A DNA stretch of 64,000 nt from Streptomyces rapamycinicus NRRL 5491. Its GTDB lineage: Bacteria > Actinomycetota > Actinomycetes > Streptomycetales > Streptomycetaceae. The DNA is taken from NCBI RefSeq assembly GCF_024298965.1, contig NZ_CP085193.1, positions 4,216,001-4,280,000 on the forward strand, read 5' to 3'. The position numbers were made by a program, and so were the translations under genes. Of this stretch, positions 1 to 7,175 are shown piece by piece. The notes under the pieces are model-generated. The model worked only from the letters and a program-made list of their open reading frames with translations. It was not told the DNA's origin and ran no database searches. Every line of letters begins with the position of its first letter. Positions within the stretch are counted from its first letter, which is position 1.

Positions 1-281
1 TACTCCGTGGCCAGCCGCTCCAGGATGGGCCCGAGCTGCTTGCACGGCTCGCACCACTCGGCCCAGAAGTCGATGACGACCGGCACTTCGGTGGAGCGCT
101 GCAGGACGTCCTGCTGAAAACCCGCCTCGTCGACATTGAAGATCAGACGGCCGGGCGCGGGGGCGCCCCCGGTGCGGGCCGACTCGGCCCGCGCCCGCTC
201 CGCCTTCTGCTTCGCTTCTCCGGCCGCCTTCACCGCGGCGAGGTCGACCACTCCACTCATGGACATGTTCCGTGGCTGCAT
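1..281 (-). CDS. Thioredoxin-fold co-chaperone (YbbN-like), partial
   Basis: This is the N-terminal 93 codons of a gene that runs off the left edge. An N-terminal charged, Ala-rich stretch (residues 14-45) is followed by a thioredoxin fold with [12 protein letters not shown], the WCxxC redox motif, and a downstream ILERLA. The N-terminal extension and the CEPC (not CGPC) active site fit the actinobacterial thioredoxin/tetratricopeptide co-chaperone family rather than a plain thioredoxin. The TPR part would lie outside the window, so the subfamily is inferred. The ATG at 281 is chosen; ATGs at codons 6 and 8 are alternatives. It is divergent from a TetR gene, and a perfect palindrome lies between them, so that regulator may control it. 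Confidence 0.8.
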   Translation of the reverse strand, partial: MQPRNMSMSGVVDLAAVKAAGEAKQKAERARAESARTGGAPAPGRLIFNVDEAGFQQDVLQRSTEVPVVIDFWAEWCEPCKQLGPILERLATE

Positions 282-352
282 GGTCCCATCCTCCCCTCTT
301 CGCGCGGTGAAGGGAAAAGCGCATCAGCCGATGGACCGGCCGTGGCACACCC

Positions 353-375
353 TTACGCTACGAGTCGTAGCGTAA
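353..375. promoter_or_regulatory. Perfect 23-bp inverted repeat, probable TetR operator
   Basis: The arms TTACGCTACG and CGTAGCGTAA are exact reverse complements around AGT. The site lies in the 138-bp divergent space between the thioredoxin-like gene (start 281) and the TetR gene (start 420). A 10-bp arm with a 3-bp centre is the usual size of a TetR-dimer operator, so autoregulation and control of the divergent gene are likely. Binding is inferred. Confidence 0.75.
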
Positions 376-419
376 CTCACCCGGGACGATGCGCGGTACT
401 GGCGGGTAGGGTGCCGCGC

Positions 420-1097
420 ATGAGCCCGTCCGCACGCCGCACCGGGCGCCCACGCAGCGCCGAGGCCGACCGCGCCATCCTCGGCGCCACGCGTGCCGCC
501 CTGGTGGAACTGGGCTGGGCGAAGCTGACCCTGGGCGATGTGGCGGCCCGTGCCGGAGTCGCCAAGACGACCCTCTACCGCCGCTGGGCGAGCAAGTGCG
601 AGCTGGTGGTGGACGCGGTCGCGGCGGTCTTCGACGAACACCTGGAAGCGGGCGACCACGGCAGTCTGCACGCCGATGTGGAGGCCGCGGTGATCCGGCT
701 GGGGGCGCTGCTGGAGCGCCCCGAGACGGGCACCGCGCTGATGGCCGTCCTCGCCGAGGCCATGCACGACGAGTCGCTGCGGTGCCGGGTGCGCTCGGCG
801 ATCGTGGACCGGCAGAAGCGGCTGGTGACGATCGGCCGGGAGCGCGCCCGGCTCCGAGGTGAGCTGCCGCGCGAGGAGGACCCGGAGGCGTCGGCCCGCA
901 ACGCGGACCTGATCTTCGACGCGGTCGCCGGGACGGTGCTCCACCGGCTGATGGTCAGCGCGGAGCCGGTGGACCCGCACTGGGCGCGGGACTTCACGGA
1001 TCTGCTGCTGTACGGGATGACCGGGGCGGAGGCCGGCGGCGCGGCGCACGCCGGACCCGCCCCGGACGGGGCTCAGAAGCCGGCCGGCTCCGTGTAG
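420..1097 (+). CDS. TetR/AcrR family transcriptional regulator
   Basis: This is a 225-residue protein. An N-terminal helix-turn-helix lies at about residues 14-60 (LGDVAARAGVAKTTLYRRW), followed by an all-helical ligand-binding and dimerisation domain, as is typical of TetR repressors. The ATG at 420 was chosen because the HTH starts soon after it; GTG 411 is possible. The ligand is unknown. The gene lies tail to tail with icmA and their coding ends overlap by 25 bp (1073-1097), so each 3' end is antisense to the other. A palindromic operator candidate lies just upstream at 353-375. Confidence 0.9.
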   Translation: MSPSARRTGRPRSAEADRAILGATRAALVELGWAKLTLGDVAARAGVAKTTLYRRWASKCELVVDAVAAVFDEHLEAGDHGSLHADVEAAVIRLGALLERPETGTALMAVLAEAMHDESLRCRVRSAIVDRQKRLVTIGRERARLRGELPREEDPEASARNADLIFDAVAGTVLHRLMVSAEPVDPHWARDFTDLLLYGMTGAEAGGAAHAGPAPDGAQKPAGSV

Positions 1098-2809
1098 ACG
1101 CCCCACTCGTCGCGGAGGGCGTCGCAGATCTCGCCCAGCGTCGCCTCGGCGCGCACCGCGGCCAGCATCGGCTCGATCATGTTGGATCCCGCGCGGGCGG
1201 CGGCGATCACCGCCCGGAGCCCCTTGGTGATCTCGGCCTCGTCGCGCCCGGCCTTACGGCCGCCCAGCGCCCGCACCTGCTCGCGCTCGACCTCGTGGCC
1301 GACCCGCAGGATCTCCAGATCGCCGGTGACCGAGCCCTCGTGGCAGTTGACGCCGACGACCTTCTTGTCACCCTTCTCCAGGGCCCGCTGGTAGCGGAAG
1401 GCGGATTCGGCGATCTCGCCGGTGAACCAGCCGTCCTCGATGCCCTGGAGGATGCCGGCGGTGATCGGCCACTGGGGCTCCCGCCCGTCCGGCACCGTGC
1501 GGCGGCCGCGCTCCTTGATCTGCTCGAAGATCTTCTCGGCGTCGGCCTCGATCCGGTCGGTCAGCGCCTCGACGTACCAGGAACCGCCCAGCGGGTCGGC
1601 CACATTGGCCACCCCGGTCTCCTCCATCAGCACCTGCTGGGTGCGCAGGGCGATCTCGGCGGCCCGCTCGCTGGGCAGCGCGAGGGTCTCGTCCAAGGCG
1701 TTGGTGTGGAGGGAGTTGGTGCCGCCGAGGACGGCGGCGAGGGCCTCCACGGCGGTCCGCACCACGTTGTTGTACGGCTGCTGGGCGGTGAGCGAGACCC
1801 CGGCGGTCTGGGTGTGGAACCGCAGCCACTGTGCCTTCTCGGTGGTCGCCCCGTAGACATCGCGCATCCAGCGGGCCCAGATCCGGCGGGCGGCGCGGAA
1901 CTTGGCGATCTCCTCGAAGAAGTCGACGTGCGCGTCGAAGAAGAAGGACAGCCCGGGCGCGAAGGTGTCGACGTCCAGGCCCCGGGAGAGGCCGAGCTCC
2001 ACATAGCCGAAGCCGTCGGCGAGGGTGTACGCGAGCTCCTGCGCGGCCGTCGCCCCGGCCTCGCGGATGTGGTAGCCGGAGACGGAGAGCGGCTTGTACG
2101 CGGGGATGCCCTCGGAGCAGTACTCCATCAGGTCGCCGATCAGCTTCAGATGCGGCTCGGGCGGGAAGAGCCACTCCTTCTGGGCGATGTACTCCTTGAA
2201 GATGTCCGTCTGGAGCGTGCCGTTCAGCCGTGAGATGTCCACGCCCTGGCGCTCGGCGGCGACCAGGTACATACAGAAGACGGGGACGGCCGGACCGCTG
2301 ATGGTCATCGAGGTGGTGACGTCGCCGAGCGGGATGTCCTTGAAGAGGATCTCCATGTCGGCGGCGGAGTCGATGGCGACACCGCAGTGGCCGACCTCGC
2401 CGAGCGAGCGCGGGTCGTCGGAGTCGCGGCCCATCAGGGTGGGCATGTCGAAGGCGACCGAGAGCCCGCCGCCGCCCGCCTCGAGGATCATCTTGTAGCG
2501 CTCGTTGGTCTGCTCGGCATTGCCGAACCCGGCGAACTGGCGGATGGTCCAGGACCGGCCCCGGTACCCGGTGGCGTAGAGGCCACGGGTGAAGGGGAAC
2601 TCCCCGGGCCAGCCGATCCGCTCGAACCCCGCCACGGAGTCGCCCGGGGCGGGGCCGTAGACCGGGTCCACGGGATCCCCGGACAGCGTGCTGCGCGTCC
2701 AATCCCTTGGGGGCTTCGCCCCCAAACCCCCGGCGGCCTCGCGCTTATGTGCCGCGTCGTACCGGGCCTGCCACCGTCGGCGGCCCGCCGCAATGCCTTC
2801 GGCGTCCAT
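1073..2809 (-). CDS. icmA: Isobutyryl-CoA mutase large subunit IcmA
   Basis: This 578-residue protein is the catalytic subunit of the adenosylcobalamin-dependent mutase that interconverts isobutyryl-CoA and n-butyryl-CoA, linking valine catabolism and fatty-acid building blocks. It has the mutase TIM-barrel but no C-terminal B12-binding domain, so it needs a separate IcmB, which is not in this window. Two residues separate IcmA from methylmalonyl-CoA mutase: Phe80 and Gln198 in S. cinnamonensis IcmA, where methylmalonyl-CoA mutase has Tyr89 and Arg207. Here they are Phe92 (WTIRQFAGFG) and Gln210 (KEYIAQ). The +12 offset equals the extra length over the 566-residue family member and comes from a 12-residue insertion at about residues 27-38. 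A palindrome lies 13 bp upstream of the ATG. Confidence 0.92.
   Translation of the reverse strand: MDAEGIAAGRRRWQARYDAAHKREAAGGLGAKPPRDWTRSTLSGDPVDPVYGPAPGDSVAGFERIGWPGEFPFTRGLYATGYRGRSWTIRQFAGFGNAEQTNERYKMILEAGGGGLSVAFDMPTLMGRDSDDPRSLGEVGHCGVAIDSAADMEILFKDIPLGDVTTSMTISGPAVPVFCMYLVAAERQGVDISRLNGTLQTDIFKEYIAQKEWLFPPEPHLKLIGDLMEYCSEGIPAYKPLSVSGYHIREAGATAAQELAYTLADGFGYVELGLSRGLDVDTFAPGLSFFFDAHVDFFEEIAKFRAARRIWARWMRDVYGATTEKAQWLRFHTQTAGVSLTAQQPYNNVVRTAVEALAAVLGGTNSLHTNALDETLALPSERAAEIALRTQQVLMEETGVANVADPLGGSWYVEALTDRIEADAEKIFEQIKERGRRTVPDGREPQWPITAGILQGIEDGWFTGEIAESAFRYQRALEKGDKKVVGVNCHEGSVTGDLEILRVGHEVEREQVRALGGRKAGRDEAEITKGLRAVIAAARAGSNMIEPMLAAVRAEATLGEICDALRDEWGVYTEPAGF
2695..2731. repeat. Hairpin-forming GC repeat inside the icmA 5' coding end
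   Basis: Plus-strand sequence here reads GGGGGCTTCGCCCCC followed by AAACCCCC, a GC-rich stem-loop like the dispersed intergenic repeats of Streptomyces. It encodes about 12 extra residues (around GGLGAKPPRDW) that the remembered 566-residue IcmA lacks. The reading frame is kept. An in-frame repeat insertion is the simplest explanation, but it rests on recalled family length. Confidence 0.5.
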
Positions 2810-2817
2810 GCTTCAAA

Positions 2818-2839
2818 AATACTAGGACGTCCTACTAAT
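2818..2839. promoter_or_regulatory. Palindrome upstream of icmA, possible operator
   Basis: TAGGACGTCCTA (2823-2834) is a perfect 12-bp palindrome and extends imperfectly into A/T-rich flanks (AATACTAGGAC against GTCCTACTAATT). It is centred about 20 bp upstream of the icmA ATG and is one of the few A/T-rich spots nearby, so it probably overlaps the promoter or start region. The regulator is unknown. The nearby MarR gene (3356-3865) and TetR gene are candidates only by position. Confidence 0.5.
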
Positions 2840-2947
2840 TGTCGACGCGAAACTCACCACACTCAGCCGAACGGTGGCACCCCGCTCCCCTTCCGTGCAC
2901 CTCGTCCGATCCCGGACGGGACGCGCGGAAGGGCCACAAACCGCTGG

Positions 2948-3280
2948 TCAGACCCGCGCGGGCGCGGGCTCCGCGCCGCTGACCAGCGGCTCCACCTCAT
3001 GGGTGACCTTGCGCTCGACGAAGAACGCGGCCGTCGGGATGGTGCCCGCCACCAGGACCCACAGCAGCTTGCCGAACGGCCACTTGGCCTTGGAGCCGAG
3101 GTCGAAGGCGAAGACCAGGTAGATGATGTAGAGCACGCCGTGGATCTGGGAGACCACGAGCGTGAGGTCCTCGCCCGTGTCGAAGCCGTACTTGAACACC
3201 ATGCAGGTGCAGAGCACGAGCAGCATCACTGCGGTGATGTAGGCCATGACCCGGTAGCGGGTCAGCACACTGCGTTTCAT
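2948..3280 (-). CDS. DUF3817 integral membrane protein
   Basis: This 110-residue protein has three hydrophobic segments (about residues 11-30, 43-62 and 70-88). It carries the DUF3817 pattern, with an HGVLYIIY segment in the second membrane span and a FFVERK motif after the third. The function is unknown. A second paralogue lies at 6667-7011. Upstream on the same strand, 75 bp away, is a MarR-family regulator, and the two may be co-transcribed. In other Streptomyces, DUF3817 genes are usually beside MarR or mutase genes, as far as I recall. Confidence 0.85.
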   Translation of the reverse strand: MKRSVLTRYRVMAYITAVMLLVLCTCMVFKYGFDTGEDLTLVVSQIHGVLYIIYLVFAFDLGSKAKWPFGKLLWVLVAGTIPTAAFFVERKVTHEVEPLVSGAEPAPARV

Positions 3281-3355
3281 GCCCCGAGCGTAACCGTCCG
3301 TTCCGGGGCGATCTTCGCCGCCCCCGGTCTTCGGCGGCCGCCCCCGGAGCCCCGC

Positions 3356-3865
3356 TCAGTCGTCCTCGAAGTCCTCCGCCGAGACCCTCAGCGGGCGCAG
3401 CATCTCGAAGATCCGGCCGCAGTCCTCGGCGTCGTAGACCCCGAGCCCGAACTCCATCGCCATCAGATCGCGGCTGGCCGACTCGACCACCTCACGGCCC
3501 CGGTCGGTGATCGAGGCCAGGGTGCCGCGGCCGTCGTTGGGGTTCGGCCGCTTGTCGACCAGACCCGATTTGACCAGGCGGTCCACCGTATTGGTGACCG
3601 AGGTCGGGTGGACCATCAGCCGCTCGCCGATCTTGGACATGGGCAGCTCACCGGCCTTGGAGAAGGTGAGCAGCACCAGCGCCTCATAGCGGGCGAAGGT
3701 CAGTCCGTAGGGTCTGACGACCGCGTCGACCTGGCTGAGCAGGATCTGGTGGGCCCGCATGATCGAGGTGATCGCGGCCATCGAGGGCACGGACCCCCAG
3801 CGCTGCTTCCAGAGCTCATCGGCGCGGGCGATGGGGTCGAACGACAGGCTGAGCGGCTTCGGCAC
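3356..3865 (-). CDS. MarR family transcriptional regulator
   Basis: This 169-residue protein has a winged helix at about residues 60-125, with MSKIGERLMVHPTSVTNTVD as the recognition region and a wing rich in Asp/Gly (PNDGRG). MarR proteins bind as dimers to short palindromes and respond to small ligands or oxidants. The ATG start gives the usual long N-terminal dimerisation helix. It lies upstream of the DUF3817 gene on the same strand and two genes from icmA, so it is a candidate for binding the icmA palindrome, though nothing in the sequence proves this. Confidence 0.9.
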   Translation of the reverse strand: MPKPLSLSFDPIARADELWKQRWGSVPSMAAITSIMRAHQILLSQVDAVVRPYGLTFARYEALVLLTFSKAGELPMSKIGERLMVHPTSVTNTVDRLVKSGLVDKRPNPNDGRGTLASITDRGREVVESASRDLMAMEFGLGVYDAEDCGRIFEMLRPLRVSAEDFEDD

Positions 3866-3933
3866 ACCACCGACCCTACCGGCCGGTCATATCGTGGTCA
3901 GCCCTATCTCACACTTCGGGCCGGGCGGGCCCT

Positions 3934-5265
3934 TCAGACCGTACGCCGCACCTCCAGCGCCACCAGCAGCGAGCACAGCGCCCCGCAGCCGCCCGCGGTC
4001 GCGGCCACCACATGGACCGGTACGAACTCGGCGACCGCGCCCGAGACCGCCATGCCGAGACCCTGCGCGGTCATCAGCCCGGCCGTCATCACCGTCATCG
4101 CCCGGCCGCGCAGCTCATCGGGGACGGCGGCGAAGAACCACTGGTCGAGGCCGAGGCTGTAGGCGATACCGCAGCCGGTCAGCACCTGGAGGGCCAGCGC
4201 CCAGCCGAACGACGGATGGACGGCGTACCCCAGGGCGGGCAGCATCGCCGCGACGCCGACCGGCAGCGTCAGCCGGGCCCGGGCGCGCGGCCCCAGCAGC
4301 GAGCCCACCAGCACCTCGCTGGTGACCGCGCCCACCGGCATCCCGCACATCAGCAGCCCGAGACCCACCGAGCCGAGACCCAGCCCATCGGAGTACGGCG
4401 TCAGCAGGACCTCGGGCATCACCACGAACATCGGCGGCACCCACGACAGCAGCATCAGCGCCCGGATCCGGCGGTCCGCGAACAGCCGCCGGATCCCGCT
4501 CAGCGAGTCCCCGAGCAGGGGGCACCTCCCAGCGGTAGCTGGGGGAGCCCCGCCCCCGGTCAGCTGCCGTGCCGGGCGGCGGCGGGTGCCGAAGCGGAGC
4601 ACCAGCGCCGAGCCGACGAGCGCCGCCGCGGTGATCGCCAGCGCGGCCCGCGGCGAGACGGCGGCCAGCAGCAGCCCGCCGACGCCGAACCCGGCGAGCT
4701 GCGCGGTCTGGGCGGTGATCCGGATGACCGAGCGGCCCAGTACGAAGGGGTCGCCCTCGCCGAGGATGTCGCCGAGCGTCGCCGACCGGGTGCCGCTGAA
4801 CACCGGGGAGATCGCGGCGGGCACACAGCGCAGCGCGAGCAGCGCCGCCACCGGCATCCCCGGCACCACCATGGCGGCCACGCACGCGGCGTGCACCAGA
4901 TCGCAGACCACCAGCACCCGGCGGGCCGGGAAGCGGTCGGCGACGGCGGACAGCAGGGCGCCGCCGATCACGTACGGCAGCATCGAGGTGGCGAACGTCA
5001 GGGCGCTCAGCAGCGGCGATCCGGTGAGCCTGAAGACCAGGACGGACAGCGCGAGCTGGCCGACCACCTCGCCGAGCATGGAGACCAGGTGCGCGGCGAA
5101 GACGGCCCGGAACTCACCGACCGCGAACACCGCGCGGTAGCCAACGCTCCCCGGGCCCCGCGGCGGCCCCTCGTCGGCACCGGGCGCGAGCTCGGGTCGG
5201 GAGGCGGGCGCGTCGGGGCGCGACTCGAGGGGGCCCGTGGTGCCGGGCCCGGAGGGCGTTGCCAT
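3934..5265 (-). CDS. MFS transporter with an inserted repeat element
   Basis: This is a 443-residue predicted 12-helix major facilitator protein, close to the non-permease MFS_3/enterobactin exporter type (YRAVFAVGEFRAVFAAHLVS at the start of helix 1). ATG 5265 is chosen because earlier codons in the frame belong to the divergent promoter. The central loop (about residues 240-250) contains a 31-nt hairpin element identical to one at 49708-49738, read through in frame as GGGAPPATAGRCPLL. It is divergent from an ArsR-type regulator at 5366 with tandem operator-like repeats between them, so regulated efflux is likely. The substrate is unknown. Confidence 0.85.
   Translation of the reverse strand: MATPSGPGTTGPLESRPDAPASRPELAPGADEGPPRGPGSVGYRAVFAVGEFRAVFAAHLVSMLGEVVGQLALSVLVFRLTGSPLLSALTFATSMLPYVIGGALLSAVADRFPARRVLVVCDLVHAACVAAMVVPGMPVAALLALRCVPAAISPVFSGTRSATLGDILGEGDPFVLGRSVIRITAQTAQLAGFGVGGLLLAAVSPRAALAITAAALVGSALVLRFGTRRRPARQLTGGGAPPATAGRCPLLGDSLSGIRRLFADRRIRALMLLSWVPPMFVVMPEVLLTPYSDGLGLGSVGLGLLMCGMPVGAVTSEVLVGSLLGPRARARLTLPVGVAAMLPALGYAVHPSFGWALALQVLTGCGIAYSLGLDQWFFAAVPDELRGRAMTVMTAGLMTAQGLGMAVSGAVAEFVPVHVVAATAGGCGALCSLLVALEVRRTV
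4517..4547. repeat. 31-nt hairpin element, copy 1 (inside MFS gene)
   Basis: The sequence starts AGGGGGCACCTCCCAGC and continues GGTAGCTGGGGGAG. CCCAGC and GCTGGG pair around GGTA. It is identical over 31 nt to positions 49708-49738. It lies within coding sequence and is tolerated in a cytoplasmic loop of the MFS transporter. It looks like a REP/MITE-sized mobile or dispersed element. Confidence 0.8.
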
Positions 5266-5305
5266 GCCGGAAGCGTGCCCGTACGGGCGGGCGGGCTCTA
5301 GTGTT

Positions 5306-5346
5306 TCGGACTGAGCCGAATCTTGTCTCGGACTGAGCCGAATCTT
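5306..5346. promoter_or_regulatory. Tandem 19-bp direct repeats between MFS and ArsR-type genes
   Basis: TCGGACTGAGCCGAATCTT occurs exactly twice, at 5306-5324 and 5328-5346, with a 22-bp period (about two helical turns). Each copy holds a short inverted repeat (TTCGG...CCGAA). The pair sits in the 100-bp divergent gap, directly upstream of both starts, and is the probable operator of the ArsR-type regulator at 5366. Confidence 0.75.
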
Positions 5347-5365
5347 CGGGCCCGGGGGTGACGTC

Positions 5366-6352
5366 ATGCCGCTGCATATGCAGTTCGGCGCCGATGATCT
5401 GCTGCGCTGCCGGTTCGCCATCTCGCCGCTGTGCCAGACCCATGAGGCGGTGCGCACGCTGCGCCGGACCGAGCGGCACGGCTATCACCTGCCGTGGCTG
5501 CGGCGGGTGCGGGAGGCGCTGGCCGGGCTCGATCTGTCGGAGCTGTGGCTGCTGATGCCGGTGCGCGGCTACACCCCGGACTTCCTGGGCCCGCCGCCGG
5601 AGGTGCCGTACGCGCCGTTCGAGGACGAGCTGGCCCGGATGCGGGCCACGGATCCCGCCGTCGCCCGCCGTGAGCTGACCCTGTCCCTGAAGTGCACGCC
5701 GGGGGCGGCCGGCTCCGCGCGCGGCCGGGCGATGCTGGACGACCCGGCGGGGGCCGTCCAGCGGCTGGCGGATGTGACCGAACGGGCCTGGCGGGCCCTG
5801 GTGGAACCGGACTGGCCCCGGCTGCGGGCGTTACTGGAGACCGATATCGCCCATCGCTCACGGCAGCTGGCCGAGGGCGGTCTGGAGCGGCTGTTCGCGG
5901 ATCTGCGCCCGGCGCTGCGCTGGACCGACGGCAAGCTCACCATCCCGAATTCCGTGGTGCCCGCCCAGACGCAGGATCTCGACGGCCGCGGGGTGCTGCT
6001 GATGCCCAGCGTCTTCGTCTGGCCGGATGTGATCAGCGGCTTCGCCCCGCCGTGGCAGCCCACGGTGATCTATCCGGCGCGCGGGGTGGGCGGGCTGTGG
6101 CGGGAGCCGGACGCGGTCACGGCGGACGCGCTCGTACGGCTCCTGGGGGCCAGCCGCGCCGCGATCCTCTCCGGTCTGGAGGAGCCCGCGTCCACCACCG
6201 CCCTGGCCGCCCGGCACCGCCTGGCGCCCTCGTCGGTCTCGGCGCATCTGGCGGTGCTACGCGCCGCCGGGCTGCTCAGCTCACGCCGCCAGGGCCATCA
6301 GGTGCTGTACGAGCGCACCCCGCTGGGCATGGCCCTGGTGGGCGGGGGCTGA
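5366..6352 (+). CDS. ArsR-type winged-helix regulator (DUF5937-like), TTA codon
   Basis: This 328-residue protein has an uncharacterised N-terminal domain of about 240 residues (of the kind called DUF5937) and a C-terminal ArsR-like winged helix (about residues 255-320). The helix-turn-helix is seen in TALAARHRLAPSSVSAHLAV. It is divergent from an MFS exporter, with exact tandem repeats between, which fits a local repressor of the transporter. Codon 156 (5831-5833) is the rare leucine codon TTA. In Streptomyces this codon is read by the bldA tRNA, so production is probably limited to later growth. The ligand is unknown. Confidence 0.85.
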   Translation: MPLHMQFGADDLLRCRFAISPLCQTHEAVRTLRRTERHGYHLPWLRRVREALAGLDLSELWLLMPVRGYTPDFLGPPPEVPYAPFEDELARMRATDPAVARRELTLSLKCTPGAAGSARGRAMLDDPAGAVQRLADVTERAWRALVEPDWPRLRALLETDIAHRSRQLAEGGLERLFADLRPALRWTDGKLTIPNSVVPAQTQDLDGRGVLLMPSVFVWPDVISGFAPPWQPTVIYPARGVGGLWREPDAVTADALVRLLGASRAAILSGLEEPASTTALAARHRLAPSSVSAHLAVLRAAGLLSSRRQGHQVLYERTPLGMALVGGG

Positions 6353-6376
6353 GGCCACCCGCCCGCACCGGGGCGC

Positions 6377-6670
6377 TCAGTCGGAGAGGTGACGCTCGAC
6401 CGTCTCGACCTTGGAGGTCAGTCCGTCCGTGACACCCGGGCGGATATCGGCCTTGAGGACCACCGAGACCCGGGGCGCCCGCGCCTCCACCACCGCGACG
6501 GCACGCTTGACGACGTCCATGACCTCGTCCCACTCGCCCTCGATCGAGGTGAACATCGCGTCCGTACGGTTCGGCAGCCCCGACTCCCGGACCACCCGCA
6601 CCGCGTCGGCCACGTACTCCCCCACGTCCTCGCCGACGCCCAGCGGCGTCACCGAAAAGGCGACGATCAT
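6377..6670 (-). CDS. MTH1187-family thiamine-binding protein
   Basis: This 97-residue single-domain protein belongs to the MTH1187/YkoF-like family (thiamine-binding ferredoxin-like fold). It begins with [20 protein letters not shown] and has a conserved Met-Thr-Ser segment ([14 protein letters not shown]). Family members bind thiamine-like ligands in dimers or tetramers, but the physiological role is unclear. Its ATG overlaps the stop of the upstream DUF3817 gene (ATGA at 6667-6670), which indicates translational coupling. The gene pair is an operon on the minus strand. Confidence 0.88.
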   Translation of the reverse strand: MIVAFSVTPLGVGEDVGEYVADAVRVVRESGLPNRTDAMFTSIEGEWDEVMDVVKRAVAVVEARAPRVSVVLKADIRPGVTDGLTSKVETVERHLSD

Positions 6671-7011
6671 GCGTTGACCACGCCCTCCTTACGGGCGCGG
6701 GCCGCGATCACCCCGGCCTCGGTCTCCCGCTTGAGCTTGCGCTCGGCGAAGAAGCCGCCGGTGGGCAGGACGGAGAGGACGAAGTACAGGGCCGCGGTCT
6801 GCCACTTCCACTTGGCGCGGTTCCAGGCGTCCGCCCAGAAGACCACGTAGAGGATGAAGAGCACGCCGTGCACCATGCCCATCACCGGCACCGCGTTGAA
6901 GTCCGTGGTGCGCTTGAGCACCGAGCAGATGAGCAGCAGCAGGAACGACACGGCCTCGGGCGCGGAGACCAGGCGTAGCCGGCGCAGCGCGGTGGCGGTC
7001 TTGAAGTCCAC
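6667..7011 (-). CDS. DUF3817 integral membrane protein (second paralogue)
   Basis: This 114-residue protein has three hydrophobic spans and the DUF3817 signatures HGVLFILY and FFAERK. The GTG at 7011 is preferred over ATG 7065 because GAAGG lies 7 nt upstream of it and the protein then starts, like its paralogue, just before the first span. The 3' end overlaps the thiamine-binding-family gene by 4 nt. The function is unknown. Coupling to a putative thiamine binder is the only hint. Confidence 0.85.
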   Translation of the reverse strand: MDFKTATALRRLRLVSAPEAVSFLLLLICSVLKRTTDFNAVPVMGMVHGVLFILYVVFWADAWNRAKWKWQTAALYFVLSVLPTGGFFAERKLKRETEAGVIAARARKEGVVNA

Positions 7012-7175
7012 GAGAGCACCTTCGTGTGAAGAGAGAGACACGGACCAGCTTGTGAAGCAATGCACAAGCTTTCACCCATTGTCGCAGCCGCGCGGGCGAT
7101 CTCCGTCCGGGGGGGCACCTCGAGCCCCCGGCGCTCCCTGTTCCCCGACGTCGCCGGACCGCTACCGTCGGCTCC

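Noticed and set aside
2387..4162. Plus-strand open frame across icmA, DUF3817 and MarR genes
   Set aside because: It crosses three well supported minus-strand genes and an intergenic palindrome, without domain or start site.
7109..7130. GGGGGCACCTCGAGCCCCC as a third copy of the 31-nt element
   Set aside because: Only about ten bases match and the hairpin differs. It may be a terminator or a decayed relative.
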